61,685 nucleotides of DNA from contig JAGHUV010000008.1 of NCBI GenBank assembly GCA_018064665.1, forward strand, positions 1-61,685, given 5' to 3'. Below are positions 15,891 to 22,054 of this stretch, one piece after another. The stretch's first letter is position 1; every line of letters begins with the position of its first letter. The stretch comes from Candidatus Crickella caballi (lineage in GTDB: Bacteria > Bacillota > Clostridia > Peptostreptococcales > Anaerovoracaceae). Below the pieces are notes generated by a model. That model saw only the letters and a list, made by a program, of their open reading frames with translations. It was not told the DNA's origin and searched no databases. The translations under genes were made by a program, and so were the position numbers.

Positions 15891-16222
15891 TGAATAAATT
15901 TGAGTTGTTTTGTATGATATTCTACGCCCTTGATTCTGTATGGGAAGACAATCCGGAGGAAGCATTGGGAGAATATCTTAGCGGAGCAAATCCGTTTATG
16001 TTTGAGGATCTCGGCTCGGCAATACCTGAAGTATATGACACCTTCTGTAAGGTGATTGTTTCAGAAGTTGATGTATCTGAAAGTTATGATAAAGCATGCT
16101 CTTATATTGACTATCTTAACAATTTTGCTGTTTCAGATGCTTTTGCAAGAATCAGCAAGGAAGAGTGGAATGAAAGTCTTGAAGAATATCTTTCTTCTGA
16201 ACATAAAGGCATGGAATCATAA
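15890..16222 (+). CDS. Acidic small protein, probable immunity partner
   Basis: 110 residues from ATG 15890, overlapping the previous stop (TGATG). Strongly acidic and helical (MNKFELFCMIFYALDSV, EEALGEYLSGANPF, SVIVSEVDVSESYDK-like region, EEYLSSEHKGMES). The size, acidity and position after a toxin-like gene fit an immunity protein that binds and blocks the toxin. I do not recognise a named immunity family. Confidence 0.6.
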   Translation: MNKFELFCMIFYALDSVWEDNPEEALGEYLSGANPFMFEDLGSAIPEVYDTFCKVIVSEVDVSESYDKACSYIDYLNNFAVSDAFARISKEEWNESLEEYLSSEHKGMES

Positions 16223-16354
16223 AATGGGCAAGGTCTTTAAAAAGATTGGAGTGCACTTCCTCTGATATGATTTGTTGCACACTTGCTGCACGCGTGTTGC
16301 ACACTCCCAAAAGAACAGGGAGATAAAACTTAATAATCTGTGTTTATACAACAA

Positions 16355-16387
16355 AAAACATCCCAAGGAAATGTCCTGGGATGTTTT
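16355..16387 (+). terminator. Rho-independent terminator after the immunity-like gene
   Basis: AAAACATCCCA (16355-16365) pairs with TGGGATGTTTT (16377-16387), inner AGG/CCT adds to the stem, ends in TTTT. A-run on the other side makes it potentially bidirectional. Confidence 0.8.
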
Positions 16388-16479
16388 GAGTTGACATGAA
16401 ATGTCGTGAGTGGATCTGAGATCCTATCTCTTTGAGAACTGAAACTAACGCTTGGAGAACCGAAGTCCTTGAAAACACT

Positions 16480-16516
16480 GGGTTTTAGAGTGCTTTGTTG
16501 CACATGTGTTGCACAC
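16480..16516. repeat. 37-bp direct repeat, copy 2
   Basis: Exact copy of 13231-13267, 3,249 bases downstream, same orientation. See copy 1. Confidence 0.85.
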
Positions 16517-16660
16517 GGAGGACAATACAGGACACCTATATGCAGTTTGCTGCAAAATCGATATCCTTGCTTATATCTTTTTTCTGATCTTCATTTTTTA
16601 CTAATGCTGCTCGTTTATAAAGGGCATCAATAAAGCTCTGATCATGGGTTGCACTTCTCT

Positions 16661-17014
16661 TTAATCATCCTCTTTGTAATATTTATCGGCAAGTAAAGAA
16701 CAAGGTATAAATAATAAAACACCTACTATAACAATCATCACTTCTCTTGTCATTGGATTATTAATAAGGAAACTAATTCCAATAAGCAAACAAGTTAATA
16801 TTATTACAGCTATTTTGCAAATTATAATTTTATGTTTTGGAACACCTTCTCTTTCTGTATCATTTTTTAAAGAAAGAAGAAAAATAATTATAAAGGCAAC
16901 AAAGATCGTGCCTCCGCAAATACGTTTTGCAGAAACATTTTGCACATAATCTGCAATTATATATATCGAAAGCCCCAAATTAGCCAGTAGTATGTTGTAA
17001 TACTTCTTTTTCAT
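16661..17014 (-). CDS. Four-TM small membrane protein
   Basis: 117 residues from ATG 17014 (AGGAAG about 8 bases upstream); an in-frame ATG at 17035 lacks a site. Four hydrophobic segments, with a Lys-rich loop between the second and third and an acidic-basic tail DKYYKEDD. It overlaps the 3' end of a degraded HlyD-like gene in another frame. It might be an immunity or transport protein of a bacteriocin locus; not recognised. Confidence 0.6.
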   Translation of the reverse strand: MKKKYYNILLANLGLSIYIIADYVQNVSAKRICGGTIFVAFIIIFLLSLKNDTEREGVPKHKIIICKIAVIILTCLLIGISFLINNPMTREVMIVIVGVLLFIPCSLLADKYYKEDD

Positions 17015-17216
17015 GTTTACTTCCTCTTTCTTCATAACAAATTGCCTGAACTACCATTCCATCTTTATACTCACCAAGCATGTGGAGTTTTCCGGATGCA
17101 TTTGCAGTTACCGTGTAATTTGCTTCACCAGACTTAAGTGCATTTATCTGACTGTCTATTTCATCAACCTCCAGCTGATATTGTTTCTGAGAAGTAACTG
17201 CTGCATTAATAGCTTC
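16980..17216 (-). pseudogene. Fragment of a bacteriocin-export HlyD-family adaptor
   Basis: 78-codon open frame without start: a coiled-coil piece (AAVTSQKQYQLEVDEIDSQI) followed by TVTANASGKLHMLGEYKDG and MVVQAICYEERG, the lipoyl/barrel part of HlyD-type periplasmic adaptors used with bacteriocin ABC exporters. A stop codon lies directly upstream in frame and the rest of the protein is missing. Evidence of a decayed bacteriocin export locus. Confidence 0.65.
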
Positions 17217-17326
17217 TTATTCCTCTCGAGAATAGATACAAGTTAAATAAGCTTTCACATGCGACAATATTTTGCAATTTCATCTTCTAAAACAACGATT
17301 ATAATTGCTTTATGTTTAACAATAAG

Positions 17327-17485
17327 CTAACCATGCACAACAGCTACCGACGGCATACATAACAGTGGAAAATAATAATTTTTTCTATTTGCTTGCTCTT
17401 CTCGCAGTGACAATTGCTTAACATTGTCGTGTAAACAATAAATTGCACCGACAATTACAATAATTAAGGACACTATCGTAAACAT
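17327..17485 (-). CDS. Small single-TM peptide
   Basis: 52 residues from ATG 17485 with GAGGTT upstream: a hydrophobic segment (MFTIVSLIIVIVGAIYCL) then a charged part (DNVKQLSLREEQANRK) and a short hydrophobic tail. It follows the 49-residue peptide gene by 23 bases on the same strand. Possibly an immunity peptide of a bacteriocin-like unit; not recognised. Confidence 0.4.
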   Translation of the reverse strand: MFTIVSLIIVIVGAIYCLHDNVKQLSLREEQANRKNYYFPLLCMPSVAVVHG

Positions 17486-17508
17486 TATCTTAACCTCGCA
17501 ATTTACTC

Positions 17509-17658
17509 CTAGTAATATGTCTTTGTCTTCGTGATTGTTATATGACTTCTAAAAGAAGCCAAACTTGCATAACATACTAATGAGCTTCCGATTGCTTCCC
17601 AAAGCTTGCTTGCCATTGAAGCCTTAAGTACTGCTACTGATGCTCCTGTATAGGTCAT
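17509..17658 (-). CDS. 49-residue hydrophobic peptide, bacteriocin-precursor-like candidate
   Basis: ATG 17658 has a perfect AAGGAGG 8 bases upstream and a TATAAT -10 about 30 bases before that. The peptide is rich in Ala, Ser, Leu and Thr (VLKASMASKLWEAIGSSL, one Cys, then ITITKTKTYY). No double-glycine leader or signal peptide is seen. Position upstream of a small TM peptide and an HlyD-type fragment suggests a bacteriocin structural gene, leaderless or modified, but no family is recognised. Confidence 0.45.
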   Translation of the reverse strand: MTYTGASVAVLKASMASKLWEAIGSSLVCYASLASFRSHITITKTKTYY

Positions 17659-17743
17659 AGTCTATACCTCCTTCATAATTATAACTTAAACAACCTTTTC
17701 TTGTATACATTAACCCTTAATCGGGTGAATGCCTATGTGTACG

Positions 17744-17763
17744 AAATGACATCTGTGTCATTT
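17744..17763. repeat. 8-bp perfect inverted repeat
   Basis: AAATGACA (17744-17751) and TGTCATTT (17756-17763), spacer TCTG. It lies between the MobV gene end and the promoter of the 49-residue peptide gene. It has no T-run, so it is more likely an operator than a terminator. Confidence 0.6.
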
Positions 17764-17830
17764 ATCGGTAATTCTTCTTTCTTTTCCATATCATTAATTA
17801 TCAGAGTCACGCCAGGACATGACACCTTTT

Positions 17831-18796
17831 TTATCTTTCCACATCATGCTCCTGTACTCTATTTTTAATTGCATCAATTATTTCCGGCGGAATTTTCCTG
17901 AGAAGCTTATCCTGAGCTCTAACTTGCCTCTCAAGTTTTCTGATCGTCACTTTGTCCTCTCCGGCAGCTTGTCTTTCATCGTACAGCTCATCACGAGCAT
18001 TTCTGTATGCGTTATTTGCATCGTGAAGACTTTCAGAGAGATAGTCAATATGCTCCGACACCTTATGAACTTCAGAATGAAAACGATCCATTTCCGGTAT
18101 CAGCGCAGCGAGTTTTTCTGTTAGCTCATCACGCTTTTTCCCGGCATTCATGAAATTTATCTCACCAATTTCATGAATGATTTCCTCGCACTCACGATCA
18201 AGCTTGTCTCCCATTTTGAATAACCACGTCGGGATATGTTTTCTCTTTGTCTCGATTGCTGAACGCCCGCGTTCAAGATCAGGCCACCTCTCCGACATGC
18301 AGTCGTGAAAAGCTGTCTGCCATTCCGACAGCTTTTTCTGATTGCCGAGGATATCTTTTGCAGACAATCTGCCATCAGGAGTGATAGGGCAGAACGACAG
18401 ATGCATGTGCGGAGTCTTTTCATCCATGTGCACGATCGCAGAAATAATATTGTCTTTTCCGATCCGTTCACTCATGAATCCGAGTGCTCTTTCAAAGAAT
18501 TCTTTCTGTTCTTCATCGGGTAATTCATTCATGAACTCAGGTGATGCAGTGATCAAAGTCTCGATCATTATCACAGAATCTTTTCGCTTTCTGCATCCCG
18601 CATCCTTGATTTTCTGATTCAGTTCCCTTGTGTATGTGTACTTTGGCGGATCGACCAGATGATAATTCAGGTCAGCTTTTTCTATATCAATATCAGGATT
18701 GCTTTTGTAAGCTGCCTTCTTTCTTTCGTTGTGTCGCTCGCATGAAGCGACTGATCCACCTTTCCTTTTCTTAAATCTTAATATCGCAAAAGCCAT
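17831..18796 (-). CDS. mobV: MobV (Pre/Mob) relaxase
   Basis: 321-residue MOBV-family relaxase, which nicks the element at oriT and leads the strand into a recipient through a helper's secretion system. Seen: motif I CERHNERK with His22, the same position as the catalytic His of pMV158 MobM, and the metal-binding motif HMDEKTPHMH at 123-132. The C-terminal third is a coiled coil, as usual for membrane or partner contact. The coding strand faces away from oriT at about 19040, the same geometry as in pMV158. Confidence 0.93.
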   Translation of the reverse strand: MAFAILRFKKRKGGSVASCERHNERKKAAYKSNPDIDIEKADLNYHLVDPPKYTYTRELNQKIKDAGCRKRKDSVIMIETLITASPEFMNELPDEEQKEFFERALGFMSERIGKDNIISAIVHMDEKTPHMHLSFCPITPDGRLSAKDILGNQKKLSEWQTAFHDCMSERWPDLERGRSAIETKRKHIPTWLFKMGDKLDRECEEIIHEIGEINFMNAGKKRDELTEKLAALIPEMDRFHSEVHKVSEHIDYLSESLHDANNAYRNARDELYDERQAAGEDKVTIRKLERQVRAQDKLLRKIPPEIIDAIKNRVQEHDVER

Positions 18797-18822
18797 TATG
18801 ATGACTCCTTTCTACAATTATA

Positions 18823-18931
18823 TTTGCGTCGCCATCAACCTCGATGGGTATGGTCAATGACGCAAAATGACGCAAATGACGCTAATATATACCACGAGCA
18901 AAACCTTTGAGTTGCGTCATCCCCATCGAGG
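18823..18931. other. Iteron-like direct repeats within a 10-bp inverted repeat (candidate replication origin)
   Basis: AATGACGC(A/T)A occurs at 18856, 18866 and 18875, and the same core inverted (TTTGCGTC, GTTGCGTCAT) at 18823-18830 and 18911-18920. The block is enclosed by CCTCGATGGG (18839-18848) and CCCATCGAGG (18922-18931). Four further copies of the core lie in the 3' part of the RepA-like gene (19442-19505). This is the arrangement expected of binding sites for an initiator protein. Confidence 0.6.
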
Positions 18932-18934
18932 AAA

Positions 18935-19061
18935 ACACCCGTAAAAGCTGCGGAGTGCCACCGAAATAATTTAAAAGCGGCATCTCCGGTTCGGCACCTG
19001 TATATGTGATCTGTGCCGAAGCTTTTATAACGGGTGTAACACACTAGACTTTGCAAGCAAA
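18935..19061 (-). other. oriT: MOBV-type origin of transfer (oriT)
   Basis: On the minus strand a small hairpin, TTTGC-TT-GCAAA (19061-19050), is followed at once by GTCTAGTGTGTTACAC. This matches the published pMV158 nick region (hairpin, then TAGTGTG/TTA) at all bases of that core. The predicted nick is between 19040 and 19039. A larger inverted repeat, ACACCCGT (18935-18942) with ACGGGTGT (19030-19037), encloses a CGGCAC/GTGCCG hairpin next to it. Confidence 0.75.
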
Positions 19062-19139
19062 ATCCGTGTGCCGAGGGATACTCCCTCCGGACTCCCTGCA
19101 GCCTCAAGCTGTCGCTCAGGCTGGCATAAGTGTCTCTTA

Positions 19140-19301
19140 TCAGTATGCGCACTTATGCTTCGGGCAGAAAACGACCACTGCCCGATAGCTCTGCTTGCAG
19201 TCGTTGATACAACGCTGGCACTTCTCGTTGTACTGGACTCTGCCTTTCTCATTTATGAAGAAGGCATTCTCCTCTTTGAACTTCTTAGTAAGTGCCGGCA
19301 T
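19140..19301 (-). CDS. Small Cys-rich putative zinc-binding protein
   Basis: 53 residues from ATG 19301, overlapping the end of the RepA-like gene by 17 bases, with AAGGAGTG upstream inside that gene. MPALTKKFKEENAFF is followed by CQRCINDC and CPKHKC, a probable four-Cys zinc knuckle. Similar short proteins occur next to RepA on clostridial plasmids and elements. Its stop lies in a 9-base inverted repeat (19124-19132 with 19150-19158). Confidence 0.75.
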   Translation of the reverse strand: MPALTKKFKEENAFFINEKGRVQYNEKCQRCINDCKQSYRAVVVFCPKHKCAY

Positions 19302-20529
19302 AGTCATCACACTCCTTCCAACCAGATCCGAGGTCTAATTCTTCACGGGATGTCAGGGTCGATTTTTTGACATTTTGGTCAGTTAGAGCCACGTTTTTTT
19401 GCTCAATGACCATCTGACTATCCGTGATACCTTCTGAAGAGAATGACGCAGATTTTTCTAAATACCCGCTATATGAATTTGCGTCATTAGCGTCATTTGC
19501 GTCATCATCTCTCTTCGGAGCAGGTAAGCGTCTCAGGGTTATAGTTCTTGCTTTGCATGATCTACTGAATTCAACCTTGATCCTATAGTCAGTCAGAAGA
19601 GCATCTGCTGAGCAGGATATTTTTCTGCTGACTACGTTCGTTCTCATATCCTGACAGCCAAGCTGCATGATGATCTCACTTGCCGTTCCGCTCCAGATCT
19701 CCGACTCGCCAAGCACTTCTTTGATCACTCTTTCCACGAGTGGATTTAACTTCTCGATCCAGAGTTCATCTTCGATAGAATCAAGCTCCCACTTTGTGAA
19801 CTGTCTGTTGAAGATGAGCTTGATCTTTTTCTCCGGCAGGTCTCTACACATAAGCTTTAGTGTTGCATTATTGGATTCTCTCTTATCTTTCTTCAGCAGA
19901 TAAGAACCATCTGCAGCACCACTAAGAGCTGTTGTTCCAGAGAGCTCATTCATCGGGTCATCATGTTTCTGTTTATTGACATGGTGAACGATGATGATCG
20001 CAAGGTCTCTTGCATCTGTGATGTTCTTCACCGCTGATATGACTGCATAATCATCTGCATAACTTCCTCTGTCATACTCTCTTACCTTCTGAAGAGTATC
20101 TATGATTACAAGAGAAGTATCCGTGTGCTGATTGAGGAAGTCTCTGATCTGTTCCTCAAGTCCGCCTGAGATCGTTGCTGCCTTCGTTGCGAAGTAAACA
20201 TTATCTACATTCTCTGCGCCAAACATCTGACACATTCTCCGCTGTAATCTTTTCTCGTTGTCTTCAAGAGCAAGGTACAGTACAGTTCCCTTACGAACCG
20301 CTCGTCCACATACCGGGATCCCTTTGCTGATATGGTATGCCAGCTGAAGTACCATGAATGATTTTCCGGTCTTAGAGGCACCTCCAAGAAGGTAGGTGCC
20401 TCGTGGCAGAATACCGCTGATAATCTCATGCTTTGGCAGGTAGATATCGTCGAGTATTTCTGTTCCTGTTTTCACTTCAAGCTCGTACTCGCTTGAGTCA
20501 TAATCTGGATAAAAATTCTTTGTATTCAT
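19285..20529 (-). CDS. repA: RepA-like AAA (RecA-fold) ATPase/helicase
   Basis: 414 residues from ATG 20529, chosen because GGAGG lies 8 bases upstream. RecA-fold AAA_25 domain: Walker A GGASKTGKS (49-57), Walker B VIIDT (141-145), VHHVNKQKHDD. Members act as replicative hexameric helicases of plasmids (RSF1010 RepA type). A helical/winged region follows (250-330), then DDDANDANDAN (341-351), a Ser/Thr/Glu-rich tail and WKECDDYAGTY. The AND repeat is encoded by iteron-like TGACGCAAA DNA, so the coding sequence and a binding-site array coincide. Confidence 0.85.
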   Translation of the reverse strand: MNTKNFYPDYDSSEYELEVKTGTEILDDIYLPKHEIISGILPRGTYLLGGASKTGKSFMVLQLAYHISKGIPVCGRAVRKGTVLYLALEDNEKRLQRRMCQMFGAENVDNVYFATKAATISGGLEEQIRDFLNQHTDTSLVIIDTLQKVREYDRGSYADDYAVISAVKNITDARDLAIIIVHHVNKQKHDDPMNELSGTTALSGAADGSYLLKKDKRESNNATLKLMCRDLPEKKIKLIFNRQFTKWELDSIEDELWIEKLNPLVERVIKEVLGESEIWSGTASEIIMQLGCQDMRTNVVSRKISCSADALLTDYRIKVEFSRSCKARTITLRRLPAPKRDDDANDANDANSYSGYLEKSASFSSEGITDSQMVIEQKNVALTDQNVKKSTLTSREELDLGSGWKECDDYAGTY

Positions 20530-20543
20530 TAGTTTTTCCTCCA

Positions 20544-20744
20544 TTAGTTGTTCTGCTTTACGATATGTTTTTGGTAATAGTTGATTCTCGGCGAGATCAG
20601 TCCATGTCCTCTTTGGTGCTGCTGATCATAAGGTTTCTTTTCATCATTCTCTCTGATCCAATCAGCAATTGCCTGAATTCGATAGAGTTCCGGCATGATC
20701 GCCCTTACGAACATGTTGATCTGCCTTTTGCTTAGTTCACCCAT
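20544..20744 (-). CDS. Small helical protein of the rep operon
   Basis: 66 residues from ATG 20744 with AAAGGAGG upstream. Basic, helical (LSKRQINMFVRAIMPELYRI), ends YYQKHIVKQNN. It is the first gene of the leftward unit with the RepA-like ATPase 15 bases downstream; a possible accessory or copy-control protein. Not recognised. Confidence 0.65.
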   Translation of the reverse strand: MGELSKRQINMFVRAIMPELYRIQAIADWIRENDEKKPYDQQHQRGHGLISPRINYYQKHIVKQNN

Positions 20745-20810
20745 ACGCACAACCTCCTTTCTGCACTTGATCCTTGTTGCACTAACGAATCAGGCAGGCT
20801 TTGGAAGTAA

Positions 20811-20885
20811 TAAAAAAGCCGGCCTACATGACCGGTTTTGATTGCACAACAAACAAGGTGTACCAAAACAATCATGTAAGCCGAC
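20811..20885 (-). terminator. Long hairpin terminator/attenuator in the rep operon leader
   Basis: On the minus strand, bases 20885-20872 pair with 20831-20818 (G-U pairs included), an inner GTTTTG/CAAAAC stem adds length, and CTTTTTTATTAC follows. It sits 65 bases before the first rep-operon gene with no gene upstream on this strand. That position fits an attenuator of the rep transcript, as used in plasmid copy control. Confidence 0.65.
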
Positions 20886-21266
20886 TATGGTTGATTACCA
20901 TTAGTTGGTTGAATTAGGTGATAGGTATTCCTCCACCCCCTATCCGAGTGTCCGGACCCATTTCCGGATTCATTATCAGGAGGGAGTGCACATCGCTCCT
21001 CCACAGGATTCCAACCTCCCGTGGGATCTCCACGGGCCGCCTCCAATAATATGTCAAGACGGGAGTATCATTGTCTTCCGGAATTGTCATCGCACTTGAA
21101 GTTGCCAGCCTTCATTTCGGATGTTCTGTATTATCGCTCGTCCACGAAGTGGAGTCTCTGCGTACAGATCGCTCGTGCTCACAGCGTTAACTGCATAGTC
21201 CGGAGAATGTTCCTGATAACGGCGTATTCAATTGTAACATCTGCCAAACTTTTGGGCACAAAAGCA
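20886..21266. other. Non-coding region with several hairpins
   Basis: No convincing gene. Inverted repeats in a row: GGATTC-type and TCCGGA pairs (20950-20970), GGAG/CTCC arms (20981-21003), and a perfect CCCGTGG/CCACGGG (21018-21036). The density of stems suggests a structured RNA or leader on the minus strand upstream of the rep attenuator, or an antisense RNA; unproven. Confidence 0.45.
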
Positions 21267-21304
21267 GAACAAATGTTTGATTCAGTATATACCTATGTTA
21301 TAAT
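21267..21304 (+). promoter_or_regulatory. Promoter with LexA-like box
   Basis: -35 TTGATT (21277-21282), spacer 16, -10 TATAAT (21299-21304). GAACAAATGTTT (21267-21278) overlaps the -35 and differs by one base from the Gram-positive LexA form GAAC-N4-GTTC. A second promoter follows at 21353. Confidence 0.5.
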
Positions 21305-21352
21305 CGAGTCAAGCATTATTTCGAACGAATTTTCTTTTTTGTTGGATTTAAC

Positions 21353-21400
21353 TTGACAATATGAAATGGATAAGATAATATATATGTGGGTTATCCCACA
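21353..21400 (+). promoter_or_regulatory. Promoter with operator for the toxin-antitoxin-like pair
   Basis: -35 TTGACA (21353-21358), -10 TAATAT (21376-21381), then the perfect palindrome TGTGGG-TTAT-CCCACA (21385-21400) at the transcription start, and another CCCACA at 21403-21408. Autorepression by the antitoxin or complex is the expected reading. Confidence 0.7.
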
Positions 21401-21424
21401 TTCCCACACAAGGAGGAAAGAGAA

Positions 21425-21673
21425 ATGGAAAATGCAACCAGGGAATACGACGCTAAGGTTGATTCAAAGAAAAGACTGACCTTACGTGAAACGCCTTATG
21501 AATATTATCACGTTGAACACTACCCGGATGGAAGTATCCTGCTTCAGCCAAGACAATTGGTCGAGCCTTTCCGCGTATCCGAAAACACACTCAACATGAT
21601 GGATCAGTCAATGGAAAATCTTAAGAACGGAGTGTCGGGTGCAGCTGTAGATCTTTCGAAATTCGAGGAGTAA
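21425..21673 (+). CDS. Antitoxin-like small protein
   Basis: 82 residues from ATG 21425 with AGGAGG upstream; an in-frame start at 21386 would lie in the operator. N-terminal strand-rich part (REYDAKVDSKKRLTLRE, YYHVEHYPDGSILLQP) looks like an AbrB/Phd-type DNA-binding half, and the C-terminal helix (SENTLNMMDQSMENLKNG) would bind the toxin. It lies 3 bases before the RelE-like gene. Confidence 0.72.
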   Translation: MENATREYDAKVDSKKRLTLRETPYEYYHVEHYPDGSILLQPRQLVEPFRVSENTLNMMDQSMENLKNGVSGAAVDLSKFEE

Positions 21674-21676
21674 TCT

Positions 21677-22054
21677 ATGTACACGATCAGAATGGGTATT
21701 CCGGAAATGGAAGCTTTCTGGTCATCCCTTGAAGGCAAAGTTGATAGTAAGACTGCTTCAAAGGATGAATTGAAGCTATACAAGAAAATTGGAAAAGCAT
21801 TAGTTCTCTTAGCAAATGATCCTCGCTATCCCGGGCTTAATTCACACGAGATAACGACCCTGTCTCGCAGATACGGACAGAAAGTATGGGAGTCCTATCT
21901 TGAGAATCGGACACCGGCTGCAGGAAGACTTTTCTGGACATACGGACCGGGTCAGGGCGAGATAACAATAGTTGCTATCGAGCCACACCCGAATGATAAG
22001 TCCAACGCATATAAAAAGATAACTCTTTCATCTATGGGAGAAGTATTACAGTAA
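21677..22054 (+). CDS. RelE/ParE-fold toxin-like protein
   Basis: 125 residues. The C-terminal half, AAGRLFWTYGPGQGEITIVAIEPHPND then KITLS, has the strand order and GRLFW...IVAIEPHP ending of RelE/ParE/HigB-superfamily toxins, which cut mRNA on ribosomes or block gyrase. The N-terminal helices (MGIPEMEAFWSSLE, KKIGKALVLLANDPRY) are long for the family. Its stop overlaps the ATG of the recombinase (TAATG), so the two are coupled; this unit would stabilise the element. Confidence 0.75.
   Translation: MYTIRMGIPEMEAFWSSLEGKVDSKTASKDELKLYKKIGKALVLLANDPRYPGLNSHEITTLSRRYGQKVWESYLENRTPAAGRLFWTYGPGQGEITIVAIEPHPNDKSNAYKKITLSSMGEVLQ

Larger units (their letters stand above)
16223..16660. other. Gene-poor stretch with repeats and a terminator
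   Basis: Holds three TGTTGCACA-like units at 11-base period (16266-16296), a rho-independent terminator (16355-16387), the second 37-bp repeat (16480-16516) and, leftward at about 16545-16660, a 38-codon open frame (…SATHDQSFIDALYKRAALVK…) without start or ribosome site, perhaps a remnant. No convincing gene. Confidence 0.6.

Noticed and set aside
20905..21099. 64-codon rightward frame in the rep leader region
   Set aside because: Coincides with a run of hairpins, has no ribosome site and no protein-like features.
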